A stretch of 64,000 nucleotides of DNA, taken from positions 992,001 to 1,056,000 of the forward strand of contig NZ_JACYXC010000001.1 of NCBI RefSeq assembly GCF_016031615.1, given 5' to 3'. The stretch is from Streptomyces pactum. GTDB taxonomy: Bacteria; Actinomycetota; Actinomycetes; Streptomycetales; Streptomycetaceae. Positions 34,394 to 42,829 of this stretch are shown here, piece by piece. The notes beneath the pieces are model-generated. The model was given only the letters and a program-made list of their open reading frames with translations. It was not told the DNA's origin and searched no databases. Made by a program: the position numbers and the translations under genes. The stretch's first letter is position 1; the number at the start of each line of letters is the position of its first letter.

Positions 34394-35690
34394 TGCTGTT
34401 GGCTTTGTTCACGAGAACCGACAGCACCTGTACACGAGTTTGGGAGGCGTCGGCGGTGCGTCGTGTTCGATGTTCATGAGAAACGACAGCGCCAGTGCGC
34501 CCCACTTCCCGAGTGGCGGCTCTGGGGCGGCGTCACGGAAACTCCGCGAAATCCTGTTGGCGGACGAGGGTGACCACTGCTACGTTTCCGGACGCCGTGC
34601 GAGAGATCGAGGAGGTGGTACCCGTGGACGCAGTATCGACATGGGTGCTCCCCTCCGGGGTCACGGTCGGGCGATAGACAGGTCGTCCGGGAGCGCCGTT
34701 CCAGTGCACTCCCGAAAGGCACGACCATGCATTTCACTTCCGAGCAGCGCCTCGACGACGGCGCCCTCGAACGCGAATTCACTCTCGGTGAGATCCCCGG
34801 CATTCTGTGGACACCCGCATCCGCATCCGCACCGGCGCCGCTGATCCTGCTCGGCCACCCTCCTCTCGGGCTGCGCAAGATCTACCCCCGACTGGTGGCC
34901 CGGGCCCGGCATTCCGCGGCGGAGGGCTTCGCCACGGCCACCATCGAGCTCCCCGGAAGCGGCGACCGGCCCCGCCTGCCCGCCGCCGAGCAGGCCCGCG
35001 CTGACCTGCGCCGGGCCATGGAGGCCGGCGAACCGGTCAGCGACGAGATCATCGACGCCCTCATTCTCCCCCTGGTCGACAAGGCGGTCCCGGAATGGCA
35101 GGCCGCCCTGGACGCCCTCCTGTCGCTGCCCGAGATCGGCGGTCCGGTCGGGTACTCGGGGGGAGTGATCTCCATCGGGACCCGGCTGGCGGTGGTCGAG
35201 CCGCGCATCTCGGCCGCTGTTCTGTTCGCCGGGAGTTTCGTCCCTCGCGCCATGTTCGAGGAGGCCCGCCAGGTCACCATCCCTCTGCACGTCCTGCTGC
35301 AGTGGGACGACGAAGGGAACGACCGGCAGGCGGCCCTGGACCTGTTCGACGCCTTCGGCTCCAAGGAGAAGACGCTGCACGCCAATATGGGCGGGCACAC
35401 CGGCGTCCCGCAGTTCGCGGGAAACGCCGCGGCCCAGTTCTTCACCCGACATCTGAAGTGAGGCCGGGCCGTCAGACCGGCAGCAGACGGTAGCTGATGT
35501 CGGCCGGCATGCCGCTCATCGAAGACAGGTACCGGCCCTCCGTAGCTCTCTGTACCGTGGGCCTCTGCTGAACTCTCGGCAGGGGCCCGTTCTGCCTGAA
35601 GTCATAAACCGTTCGATTTCTAAAGAGCTTCGAGTGCTGCCCAAACTCGTGTACAGGTGCTGTCGGTTCTCGTGAACAAAGCCATGCTGT
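34394..35690. mobile_element. 1.29-kb transposon-like unit with 45-bp TIRs and hydrolase cargo
   Basis: Perfect 45-bp terminal inverted repeats lie at 34400-34444 and 35640-35684 (outer end TGGCTTTGTTCACGAGAA). They are flanked by a 6-bp direct repeat, TGCTGT, at 34394-34399 and 35685-35690, as a target duplication. A degenerate second copy of the TIR sequence is visible at about 34468-34493, inside the left end only. There is no transposase; the only intact gene is the alpha/beta hydrolase at 34727. A minus-strand tail at 35474-35540 (YLSSMSGMPADISYRLLPV then stop) may be the end of another, lost gene. It looks like a non-autonomous element mobilised in trans. Confidence 0.8.
34727..35461 (+). 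CDS. alpha/beta hydrolase carried inside TIR element
   Basis: A 244-residue alpha/beta hydrolase of the dienelactone-hydrolase/acyl-esterase type. Strand-turn features include LILLGHPPLGLRK (oxyanion region), the elbow GYSGGVIS around residue 141 with a Ser nucleophile, QWDDEGNDRQAALDLFDAFGS with an acid, and a His in NMGGHTGVPQF. It is soluble and short. TTGGCG...TACGTT with an 18-base spacer (34557-34586) is a possible promoter within the element. The ATG follows GAAAGG. As the only intact gene between the inverted repeats it is the cargo; a detoxifying role is plausible but not shown. Confidence 0.78.
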   Translation: MHFTSEQRLDDGALEREFTLGEIPGILWTPASASAPAPLILLGHPPLGLRKIYPRLVARARHSAAEGFATATIELPGSGDRPRLPAAEQARADLRRAMEAGEPVSDEIIDALILPLVDKAVPEWQAALDALLSLPEIGGPVGYSGGVISIGTRLAVVEPRISAAVLFAGSFVPRAMFEEARQVTIPLHVLLQWDDEGNDRQAALDLFDAFGSKEKTLHANMGGHTGVPQFAGNAAAQFFTRHLK

Positions 35691-35789
35691 CGGCGTACAC
35701 GCGAAAGTGCTCAGGTAAGTACGGATAAGTGTGCTCAGCCGGATGTTCGCCTGTGGGCTTGTCAGAAGTTGGCGTGCGACGATCGTGCG

Positions 35790-36174
35790 ATGGAGAGCCC
35801 CGATCCTTCGTTCCGTCGGCGCCTGCTGATGGAGTCACTCGCAGTGTTGGCGGCTGATGCCCAGACCCAGGTGGCCTGGTTCCAGGCATGCGGTGATGTC
35901 AGACGAGATCGCCCTGGACTTCGATCACGCCTTCCGCATGGCCGAGGTCCTGGTGGCCGATGGACAGCTCGCCCGCGGAGTCTTGGCTGACCATCAGGAG
36001 ATCGACGTGACCCTCAGCAGGATGAGCGGTGACGAGAACGCTGATCGCTGGACAAGGGATGCACTGTGCACCGACGAGGGTTGGGCTCTGGCCCGGCGGC
36101 TGGCCCGCCGGGTTCTCGTCGCGGAACTGGGTGAATGGCAGCAGCCTCTTCCGGAGATCTCTGTCATTCGGTGA
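35790..36174 (+). pseudogene. hypothetical protein gene with frame break
   Basis: Two overlapping frames join into one roughly 127-residue acidic helical protein: the first ends ...VLAADAQTQVAWFQ and the second resumes HAVMSDEIALDFDHAFRMAEVLVADGQLARGVL and ends ELGEWQQPLPEISVIR. The break is near 35884-35892. The family is unknown to me, though helical proteins of this kind are common next to Streptomyces integrated elements. It lies just outside the TIR element, so its upstream region may have been changed by that insertion. Confidence 0.5.
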
Positions 36175-36196
36175 CGGGCTCCGCTGATCTGGCTGG

Positions 36197-37072
36197 TCAG
36201 GCCACCTGGGTGTCCTGCTTAACGGCGGCGAGCAAGCTTCTAGGCGGCTCCGATGCCCAAGTCTCCTCCAGTATCTGGCCGCGTGCGTTGCGGGAACCGG
36301 CCTCGAACGCCGCCTTGAGGGCGCGGAGCCTGGCGGTCAGGCCGGCGGGGCCGAGGTGGGCCAAGGCCCACAGGGAGGTGACGTGCCGGGCGGAGGCCCA
36401 AATCCCGGTGGTCGGGGGCAGGAATGGGGCGACGGCGATGTTGCGGGCGGTGAACGGGATGGGATCGAGGTAGGTCATCCCGCCGGAGCCGCACAGATAG
36501 GTGGTGGCTCCGGCGGCGGTGGTGAGGTGGGCGAGCCGCTCGGACCGGTCGGACCGGGCGGGCAGGTCGCTTGCGGTCAGGACGCGGCCTGTCCAGCCGA
36601 GGATGTCCAGCAGGATGCGGGTGGAGGTCTCGGCGACGGCGGCGGTCCGGCCGGTGTCGAACGCTGCCCAGACCGGTTCCAGAGCCTGCTGGAGGGCGGG
36701 CCAGTGAGGGCTGGCCCGGTATTCCTGGCGGATCACCGCCTCGGTCCGGCGTCGGGCCTTGGTGGGGTCGGCGATCAGAGCGTCCCGGATGGCGGTCTGG
36801 CGGCCGTGGGGCAGGTGGGTAGGGATGGACAGCCACCGGGTCTGGTGCGGGTCCTCCAGGGCGGCCAGGCGGGTGCGGTGCTGGTAGTCGCGGCGGGTGA
36901 ACTGGACGTCGTCGAGGTCGATCCTGGTGTCCGCCGCGAACAGCTTGCCCAGGGTGGTCAGCCTCGGGAACAGGTTGGGCTGGTGGATCGCGCACAGCTC
37001 GCCATAGGTGGGCTGGTCAGGAGATGAGGCGGCTGGTGAAGCCGTCGCGGATGAGGGACTCGTATGCGGCAT
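36197..37072 (-). CDS. WbqC-like family protein
   Basis: A 291-residue soluble protein. The WbqC signature is clear: AIHQPNLFPRLTTLGKLFAAD, DDVQFTRRDYQHRTRL (tyrosine/arginine run), then a basic WLSIPTH strand and TTYLCGSGGMTYLD near the C-terminus. WbqC-like proteins occur in O-antigen and small-molecule clusters, where they seem to act in amino-sugar or nucleotide-linked chemistry but have no firm reaction. The N-terminal 25 residues are Ser/Ala/Pro-rich and overlap the YdcF gene by 56 bases, so the true start may be a little downstream. Last gene of a three-gene minus-strand operon. Confidence 0.8.
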   Translation of the reverse strand: MPHTSPSSATASPAASSPDQPTYGELCAIHQPNLFPRLTTLGKLFAADTRIDLDDVQFTRRDYQHRTRLAALEDPHQTRWLSIPTHLPHGRQTAIRDALIADPTKARRRTEAVIRQEYRASPHWPALQQALEPVWAAFDTGRTAAVAETSTRILLDILGWTGRVLTASDLPARSDRSERLAHLTTAAGATTYLCGSGGMTYLDPIPFTARNIAVAPFLPPTTGIWASARHVTSLWALAHLGPAGLTARLRALKAAFEAGSRNARGQILEETWASEPPRSLLAAVKQDTQVA

Positions 37073-37703
37073 GCACGTCCTCCGGGACGTTCTGGGCGAT
37101 GGCGAAGCCCTGCTTCGGATACTCGATCACTCGCTGGAGATCGCCGACGAGCATGTCCACCACGAGCTTCTCGTCGCCGATGCTCTTGAAGTAGTCGTCC
37201 AGTTCCAAAGGCTCGGACGCGCACACGATCTCGACGTCGGGCCACAGCTTGCGGGCAGTGGCGAAGGACCGCCTCTCCATGTAGGGCTTGGAGACGAGCA
37301 TCACCGTCGCCGGGACGATGCCGGCGGCTGCCAGCAGGTCGCGGGTGAAGGTGATGTTCTGGCCGGTGTTCCCGGCGTTGGGCTCGACGAGGATCGCCTC
37401 GTCCGGGACGCCGAGCTCGATGGCGTGTTCGCGGAAGTGGACGGCCTCGCCGCGGGGGAAGCGGCCCTTGGTGGTGGGGCTGTTTCCGCCGGTGAACACC
37501 AGCGTCGGAAACAGGCCGCGGTGATAAAGGTCGGCGGAGGTCGCGGCGACGCCCCGGTCGTGGCTGCCCAGGCCGATCGCCACGTCGGCCTGCCGCAGCT
37601 GGTGGCCCATGAGGTGGTAGTCCCAGATCAGCTTGGCCTGGCGCCTCTGGTCCTCAGTGATGGTCTGCTGGTTGTCGCCCACTTTTGTTGTCTCCCTGGT
37701 CAC
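37017..37703 (-). CDS. YdcF-family (DUF218) protein
   Basis: A 228-residue cytosolic Rossmann-like protein of the YdcF/SanA/ElyC group. VAIGLGSHDRGVAATSADLYHRG, LVFTGGNS, EAVHFREHAIELGVPDEAILVEPNAGNTGQNITF and MLVSKPYMERRSFATARKLWP are the family blocks. These proteins are thought to bind nucleotide-like or SAM-like ligands; no membrane anchor is present here. GTG at 37703 overlaps the stop of the XRE gene (GTGA), so both are translated from one transcript. Together with WbqC it may act on a phosphorylated or nucleotide-linked metabolite. Confidence 0.86.
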   Translation of the reverse strand: MTRETTKVGDNQQTITEDQRRQAKLIWDYHLMGHQLRQADVAIGLGSHDRGVAATSADLYHRGLFPTLVFTGGNSPTTKGRFPRGEAVHFREHAIELGVPDEAILVEPNAGNTGQNITFTRDLLAAAGIVPATVMLVSKPYMERRSFATARKLWPDVEIVCASEPLELDDYFKSIGDEKLVVDMLVGDLQRVIEYPKQGFAIAQNVPEDVHAAYESLIRDGFTSRLIS

Positions 37704-38803
37704 CGGCTGTCGGGGCCGGACGGCCCCGTGCTCATGGCCTTGATGTTCTCGATACTGGCCAGCTGGTGGGACAGCCCGAAGCGGGCGGCCATAGTCGCGG
37801 CCTTGTCGAGGACGTGAAGGCCATCATCGCGGGTCGCGGGGTCGCTCAGCAGGATGTGTCCGTGGGCGGTGTCCAGACGGACCTTCTGCATGGGGGCGTC
37901 GGTGGTGGCGGTGCCGCGGGCGATGGTGATGAAGTGCAGGGCGGAGGAGAGGTCGCCGGCGCCTCGATGGGCCAGGGCGATCTTCTGGTGGGCCACCGAC
38001 CAGTCCTCCGGCTCGGCGAGGTCCTCGAAGTCGCGGGTCGCGGCCAGCATCACGCGAGTCGCATAGTCGTGCTGGCCGTCCTTGCTCAGCGCGGTCCCCA
38101 CCCACAGCCGGGATCTGGCCCGGTCCCGGCGGGAGAGCCGGTCGTCGACGGCGAGGTGTTCGTACTGGCGGGCGGCCGTCTCCAGCTTCCCGGACATCTC
38201 GGCGACCACGGCGAGGGACAGGTCGAGCTGGGCGATGCGGCGGGGGATGTCGAGCTGGGTGAACAGCGATTTGGCGGTGACATAGGAACGCTGGGCGGAC
38301 AGCGGGCCAACCACGCTGCCCTGGTCGCGCTGGAGGTCACCGAGGAGGGCGGTCGAGCGGGCGAAGAGATACAGGCCCCGGTCATCTAGCCGCAGCGGGG
38401 TGAAGCGGCTGGTCCACCGGCTGATCAGGCTCTCGGCGAAAGTGAAGTCCTGCCTCGACAGGGCAACCACGGCGCGGTCGAGGTCATCGGTCCACGACTC
38501 GTACTCCCAGGCCAGCGGCCCGGCGGGCGTCACCCGCCGGCCTGCGGTCTCCGCCCCGGGCCCTCCGGCCTCGGACAGGAACGTCTCGAACCGCAGATGG
38601 GCCGCGGCGTCCGCGCGGGCCAAGGCCGTGTCGAGGATCGCCTGGGTGTCCGGCCGGGGCTCGGTTAGCGCCTGGAACTTCTCCCACTTGGAGACGGTCC
38701 GCACGCCGACACCGAGGTGTTCGGCGAACGCGCGAACGCTCAGCCGCAGCGCGAGGCGGAGTGCCTTGGCCTCCAGCCCGGTCCAGTGGTGCACGGTCGC
38801 CAC
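37700..38803 (-). CDS. XRE-family regulator with TPR-like C-terminal region
   Basis: A 367-residue regulator. Residues about 5-60 are a helix-turn-helix (LEAKALRLALRLSVRAFAEHLGVGVRTVSKWE); the rest is a run of paired helices (ISRWTSRFTPLRLDDRGLYLFARS, ETAARQYEHLAVDD, SSALHFITIARGTAT) resembling tetratricopeptide repeats, the layout of peptide- or ligand-sensing XRE regulators in Streptomyces. I take GTG 38803 because GGGAAGGGAG precedes it; ATG 38827 is possible. It heads the operon with YdcF and WbqC and is divergent from the resolvase-like gene at 38922, so it may control both directions. Confidence 0.83.
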   Translation of the reverse strand: MATVHHWTGLEAKALRLALRLSVRAFAEHLGVGVRTVSKWEKFQALTEPRPDTQAILDTALARADAAAHLRFETFLSEAGGPGAETAGRRVTPAGPLAWEYESWTDDLDRAVVALSRQDFTFAESLISRWTSRFTPLRLDDRGLYLFARSTALLGDLQRDQGSVVGPLSAQRSYVTAKSLFTQLDIPRRIAQLDLSLAVVAEMSGKLETAARQYEHLAVDDRLSRRDRARSRLWVGTALSKDGQHDYATRVMLAATRDFEDLAEPEDWSVAHQKIALAHRGAGDLSSALHFITIARGTATTDAPMQKVRLDTAHGHILLSDPATRDDGLHVLDKAATMAARFGLSHQLASIENIKAMSTGPSGPDSR

Positions 38804-38921
38804 ACGTCGCTCCCTTCCCGCCGTCATCGAAGCACGTCCGACCGGGGTGGGGTGACGCAAGTGCAACGGAAGTGCAGCAGACGGTCATTCCCCGGTGGTT
38901 GGGGCCGGGCCAGGCTGACCG

Positions 38922-39401
38922 GTGACAGCAGTTGCCGGACTTTCTGGATGGTTGCGGACGATGGAGCCCCTCACCGAGCATCGCGGCGTCAGCGGCCCGG
39001 TCGTCTATGGCTTGCTGAGGCTGGTGAAGGTCTCCGCAACCCGCCAGGCCGCCCTGCACGACGCTCTGGCCGAGTACTGCCGCCGACACGAGCTTGTCCT
39101 GCACGGGGTCTTCATCGAACGGACGGCCGGCACCAATTGGTCGGTCGCGTTCACCGGTCTTCTGGACGTCCTGGACCTGCACGACACCTACGGCGTCGTC
39201 CTGCCCGCCCTCTCCCACCTGGGGACGAAGGCGATAGCCGCCGCCCGGCAGACGCGGATCACCGCCTCCGGCGCCCGGCTGCTGCTGATCCGCGGTGCCC
39301 GCTCGGCCGACTCCGGCCCCGCTGGGCACAGGCCGGACCAAGCACGCCACCGCAGTCCCGACCCCGCTCTGGACCACGACACCCGAGGCACCCATGCCTG
39401 A
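38922..39401 (+). CDS. degenerate serine-recombinase-N-terminal-like protein
   Basis: A 159-residue protein (146 if ATG 38961 is used). The stretch VVYGLLRLVKVSATRQAALHDALAEYCRRHELVLHGVFIE, then VVLPALSHLG and GARLLLIRGA, follows the order of strands and helices of a serine recombinase N-terminal domain. The catalytic Ser after the first strand is missing and there is no DNA-binding C-terminus, so it is not an active recombinase. The last 35 residues are His/Arg/Asp-rich. It overlaps the next gene by eight bases (ATG 39394 inside its end), so the two form an operon. Role unknown, possibly regulatory. Confidence 0.6.
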   Translation: MTAVAGLSGWLRTMEPLTEHRGVSGPVVYGLLRLVKVSATRQAALHDALAEYCRRHELVLHGVFIERTAGTNWSVAFTGLLDVLDLHDTYGVVLPALSHLGTKAIAAARQTRITASGARLLLIRGARSADSGPAGHRPDQARHRSPDPALDHDTRGTHA

Positions 39402-40785
39402 AGCGACGCAGCTGTTCTTCGACCACCGACCCGAATCGGTCAAAGCGGCACGTGACTTCATCACCCGGACGCTGAGGACCTGGGGCCTGGACGACAACGG
39501 CGACATCCGCCTGGTCATCTCTGAACTCGCCACCAACGCACTCACGCACGGCACCGAAGCCGAGCACGGCTTCCTCGTCCGCGTGCAGGCCCAGACCGAC
39601 GGGATCCGTCTGGAAGTCCACGACAGCCACGACGTCCGCCGCCCCCTTCCCGAACCCGCCGAACCGGACGCGGAAGCCGAGACTGGCCGGGGCCTGGTGA
39701 TCGCCGCCGCCCTCGCCGCCCGCTGGGGCGTCGATCCTCGCCAGCCGCACGGGAAGATCGTCTGGTCCCACTTCCCCACCGCCCCGCTGACTCCCGTTCC
39801 GGGACGGGCAGGAGGTCTGGACGTGCTGACCCGCAGCGCCCTGACAACCGGCCCAGGCACCGGGCTACTGGCCCTCACAGGGCACCTGGACCCGGCCCGT
39901 CTCCCCGGACGGAGAGCCGGCCGCTATCTGCTGCGGGCCCGTCGGCTCGGCCGAACCAGCCACTACACCCCCGACTCGATCGAGGCCCGCATGCGGCATC
40001 TCTCGGCCTCGTCACGCCGGGCTTGGACGGTGACCGGAATGGGACCCTGCGGAGGCCGAGGAAGGAAGTTGATAACGGTGGAGAACTTCCGTCACCCGCA
40101 GGAACGTGGCGGGCTCATGCATCGATCCCGGGTCAGTTGGTCCCCATCACGAAACAAGCGAGAGCCAGCGAACAAACGCCGTGCTCCCCTCGCTATTCGG
40201 AGGCACACCCTGTCCCAGGCACTACCCCCGCGTAACAGGCTGATGCTCGCCACGACACCCAATGCCGTGGGCTTGGCACGGCTGCACACCGCCGACGTCC
40301 TCTCGTCCTGGCGCGTGCCTTCCGACATCGTGAAAATAGTGCAGCTCGTCGTCTCGGAGTTGACCACCAATGCTGTGGAGCACCCCAAAGAGGGCGATAA
40401 GCCGGTCTCGCTGTTCTCGCCACATAGCAAGGTGCACACCTTCGAGTTGCTGCTGGAAATGGCCCCCGAAGCAGTCAGAGTGTCGGTATGGGACCGCGAC
40501 GATCGGCCGCCCCTGCTGAAGGAGGTCGGGGTCGAGGCGACGAGCGGACGAGGGATCTTCCTGGTCGCGACGATGAGCAAGAACTGGGGCTACTACCCGG
40601 CCCGGGATCTACCCGGAAAGGTCGTGTGGGCCGATATCAGTCTCGTCCCCACGAGCCACCTCCATGAGATCGAAAGAGAGCAGTTCCCGAGCCGCCCTTC
40701 GTCGTCCGGGCGCAGGGTTCCCCGGGCCGAGCGAGTGGACCCGCATCTACTCGGCCGCGTGCTCGCCGGTGTCAGAAGCCTCTGA
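39394..40785 (+). CDS. double RsbW-like HATPase protein
   Basis: A 463-residue protein with two separate serine-kinase-type ATP-binding domains. Domain 1 (about 10-130) has the N box ELATNALTHG near residue 45-53 and GRGLVIAAALAARWG. Domain 2 (about 283-405) has ELTTNAVEH and SGRGIFLVATMSKNWG. In Streptomyces such domains usually occur singly and act as anti-sigma or signalling partners. The 150-residue linker is Arg-rich and of poor quality, and ATG 40116 or 40242 could start a second gene, so this may be two genes joined by loss of a stop. ATG 39394 overlaps the preceding gene. Confidence 0.7.
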   Translation: MPEATQLFFDHRPESVKAARDFITRTLRTWGLDDNGDIRLVISELATNALTHGTEAEHGFLVRVQAQTDGIRLEVHDSHDVRRPLPEPAEPDAEAETGRGLVIAAALAARWGVDPRQPHGKIVWSHFPTAPLTPVPGRAGGLDVLTRSALTTGPGTGLLALTGHLDPARLPGRRAGRYLLRARRLGRTSHYTPDSIEARMRHLSASSRRAWTVTGMGPCGGRGRKLITVENFRHPQERGGLMHRSRVSWSPSRNKREPANKRRAPLAIRRHTLSQALPPRNRLMLATTPNAVGLARLHTADVLSSWRVPSDIVKIVQLVVSELTTNAVEHPKEGDKPVSLFSPHSKVHTFELLLEMAPEAVRVSVWDRDDRPPLLKEVGVEATSGRGIFLVATMSKNWGYYPARDLPGKVVWADISLVPTSHLHEIEREQFPSRPSSSGRRVPRAERVDPHLLGRVLAGVRSL

Positions 40786-40881
40786 TTCGTGGTCTTGATC
40801 GCCTATCTCCACCGCCGCCGCGAGCGTCGCCGGCCCTCTGCTCGTGGTCTCCCTGTCCTCGCTACCGAAGGAGTCTTCCTC

Positions 40882-41061
40882 GTGACTGCATTACATGTAC
40901 TCGTCTGGTCCGTGATGAAGGACGAGCACCTGGCGAAGGCCGGCGCGCACGTGGCCTCCCTGCGCCCGGACGTGTGGCTCGCCCAAGAGATTCTCCCGCG
41001 CCACGTGGCCCCGTTCGAGCTGGCGACGAACATGCGCTGCTACCTGGCAGCAGCGACGTAG
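40882..41061 (+). CDS. small hypothetical protein
   Basis: A 59-residue protein beginning at GTG after a good AAGGAG site. It has LHVLVWSVMKDEHLAKAGAHVASLRPDVWLAQEIL, which has the look of a hydrophobic strand followed by an amphipathic helix. I do not recognise it. It follows the HATPase gene closely on the same strand. Confidence 0.5.
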   Translation: MTALHVLVWSVMKDEHLAKAGAHVASLRPDVWLAQEILPRHVAPFELATNMRCYLAAAT

Positions 41062-41133
41062 CGCCCGGGCCAGCCCCGCTGCTCCGCCGCCCCCGTCTTC
41101 CCCTCCCGCTCGATCGCAGGAGACCTCTCCGTC

Positions 41134-41385
41134 ATGACCACCGACCCGCCTACCCTCCCCGACGACACGTCGCTGGCCGGCTGGGACCACTGGTACGCCA
41201 CCGGCGGGAACTTCCGCCCTCTGATCGACACGGGGTTGAACCGGCTCACCGCCCGGACTGGCCCCGGGGCGGAGGAGGTGGCGGTGGAGGACGGTTCGAT
41301 CCCCGAGCCGGCGGACGGTTGGCACAAGGCGGGCCGGTACACCCTGGGCCGCCTGGCCTGCCTGGTGCTGCGCACCGCTCCGTGA
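41134..41385 (+). CDS. small hypothetical protein
   Basis: An 83-residue acidic, Trp-containing soluble protein (LAGWDHWYATGGNFRPLIDTGLNRLTART near the N-terminus). The start is well supported by CAGGAGA. No family is recognised. It precedes the LuxR gene by 17 bases, so the two are probably cotranscribed. Confidence 0.6.
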   Translation: MTTDPPTLPDDTSLAGWDHWYATGGNFRPLIDTGLNRLTARTGPGAEEVAVEDGSIPEPADGWHKAGRYTLGRLACLVLRTAP

Positions 41386-41402
41386 CCCGGCAAGGAGTTT
41401 CC

Positions 41403-41990
41403 GTGAGCAGAATCGACGTCACCGTGCACGGCGCCGACCCGCTGCTTCGAGCGGGCCTCAAGACCGTGCTGACCCAGATCCCCGAGCTGCGGCACGTCGA
41501 GGAGAACAGCCCGAGGGCCGGCACCGCGGTGCCCGTGGTGGCCGTCGGCCTGATCACGGCCGAGTCTCGCGCGGTCGTCGCCTCCAGCGCGCAGGGGCGC
41601 GCCTGCGTGCTGGTCGCCTCGGAGGTCACCGCCGCGCACCTGCCGGCACTGGCCGGCAGCGGGGTTCGGGGCGTCGTGGACCGGCAGGAGGCAGAGCACG
41701 GAGCCCTGCTGCGGGCTGTGCGGGCCGTGGCCACCGGAGGCGGGACGCTGCCCGACTCACTGACCGCTCAGCTCCTCTCCCTGCCGCAGACCCAGATGAC
41801 GATGACCGAGCGGGAGATACGCGTCCTGCGCCTCATCGCGGAGGGCTGCGAGACCGTGGACATCGCATCCGCCCTGGCCTACTCCGTGCGGACGGTCAAG
41901 ACCATCGTCTACGACGTGTCCGTGCGACTGGGCGCGCGGAACCGCTCGCACCTGGTGGCTATGGGTTTCCGCGCCGGCTACCTCACCTGA
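41403..41990 (+). CDS. LuxR/NarL-type response regulator, degenerate receiver
   Basis: A 195-residue regulator. The C-terminal helix-turn-helix is typical of NarL/LuxR (MTEREIRVLRLIAEGCETVDIASALAYSVRTVKTIVYDVSVRLGARNRSHLV). The N-terminal part has the receiver-like start VTVHGADPLLRAGLKTVL but the usual phosphate-accepting Asp region is replaced (VVAVGLITAESRAVV), so it is probably not a phosphorylated response regulator. GTG follows AAGGAG. It lies upstream of the GNAT and radical SAM genes on the same strand and is a candidate regulator of that cassette. Confidence 0.85.
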   Translation: MSRIDVTVHGADPLLRAGLKTVLTQIPELRHVEENSPRAGTAVPVVAVGLITAESRAVVASSAQGRACVLVASEVTAAHLPALAGSGVRGVVDRQEAEHGALLRAVRAVATGGGTLPDSLTAQLLSLPQTQMTMTEREIRVLRLIAEGCETVDIASALAYSVRTVKTIVYDVSVRLGARNRSHLVAMGFRAGYLT

Positions 41991-42023
41991 TCCGAACCGT
42001 CACACACCTCACCCGGAGATGCC

Positions 42024-42250
42024 ATGTCCACACCCGGTGCGGGACCCGCTGTCACCGCGCTGACCGGCCGCCACAAGGAGCATGCGGTGGGTGCGCTGCG
42101 CGATCTACGGCTGGCGCCCGGCCAAGTACGCGGAGCACGAGTGCGGCTGGCACTCGGTGCGCACCACCCGCGGCCACGGCGGGCTGCGCCATCTGATGCA
42201 GGTCCCCACGACAGGGCAACGCCTGGCGGCCGCCCCATCGGAGGGTTTGG
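42024..42250 (+). other. unresolved small coding region, probable frameshift
   Basis: An ATG at 42024 with a CGGAGAT site opens a frame reading MSTPGAGPAVTALTGRHKEH, but the following protein-like residues (CAIYGWRPAKYAEHECGWHSVRTTRGHGG) are in another frame. The likeliest reading is one small Cys/His-containing protein with a one-base error near 42095-42110. It ends about where the GNAT gene begins. Confidence 0.35.
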
Positions 42251-42829
42251 ATGTATGTGATGCGCGCGGCGGGCCCTGCGGACCGGCCTGCCCTGAACCG
42301 GCTGATGAGCGCTCGCCCAAGGAACTGGCCCGGCAGCGGCGGGCCGCTGTTCACCGGCGCGCGGGACCTGGCCGGCGACAGCGAGGACGGCTACCCGCTG
42401 GCGTGGGTGCTTGTCGAGGACGCTCGGCTCCTGGGGTGCACCGTGATGCTCTCCACCACCCCGGTGGTGGGCTGGACCGATGAGGAGCGGGCCGAGCCCG
42501 CGGTCGTGCTCAGCGGCACCTGGACCCACCCCGACTACCGCCGCGACCGCCTGGGGCGTCTGATCGTGCGGTGGGCGGAGGACCACGCCGCTCGCCGCGG
42601 CGTGAAATGGGTTCGGTGCACCGTGTGGTCCATGCGGCTGGTGTACTACCTGGCCGACCTGGGCTGGAGCGTGGTGCGTCAGGCGGGTCACTGCGAGCGG
42701 CACCCGGAGATCCTCATGCAGTGCCGGCCCCGGCGGCATCCGGGGCTGAGTGCCCTGGTGGCCGAGGTCAGCCCCGCCCTGGCGCCGGAGAACCCCGTCG
42801 CCACCAGTGCAGAACGAACCGTGTCATGA
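42251..42829 (+). CDS. GNAT-family N-acetyltransferase
   Basis: A 192-residue acyl-CoA-dependent N-acyltransferase. The GNAT core is visible: MRAAGPADRPALNRLM at the start, VVLSGTWTHPDYRRDRLGRLIVRWAEDHA (acetyl-CoA-binding loop R-x-x-R-L-G, in place of Q-x-x-G-x-G) and WVRCTVWSMRLVYYLADLGWSVV in the last part. Substrate unknown. ATG follows GGAGGG. It is on the same strand as the radical SAM cassette, 360 bases upstream, and may or may not belong to it. Confidence 0.8.
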   Translation: MYVMRAAGPADRPALNRLMSARPRNWPGSGGPLFTGARDLAGDSEDGYPLAWVLVEDARLLGCTVMLSTTPVVGWTDEERAEPAVVLSGTWTHPDYRRDRLGRLIVRWAEDHAARRGVKWVRCTVWSMRLVYYLADLGWSVVRQAGHCERHPEILMQCRPRRHPGLSALVAEVSPALAPENPVATSAERTVS

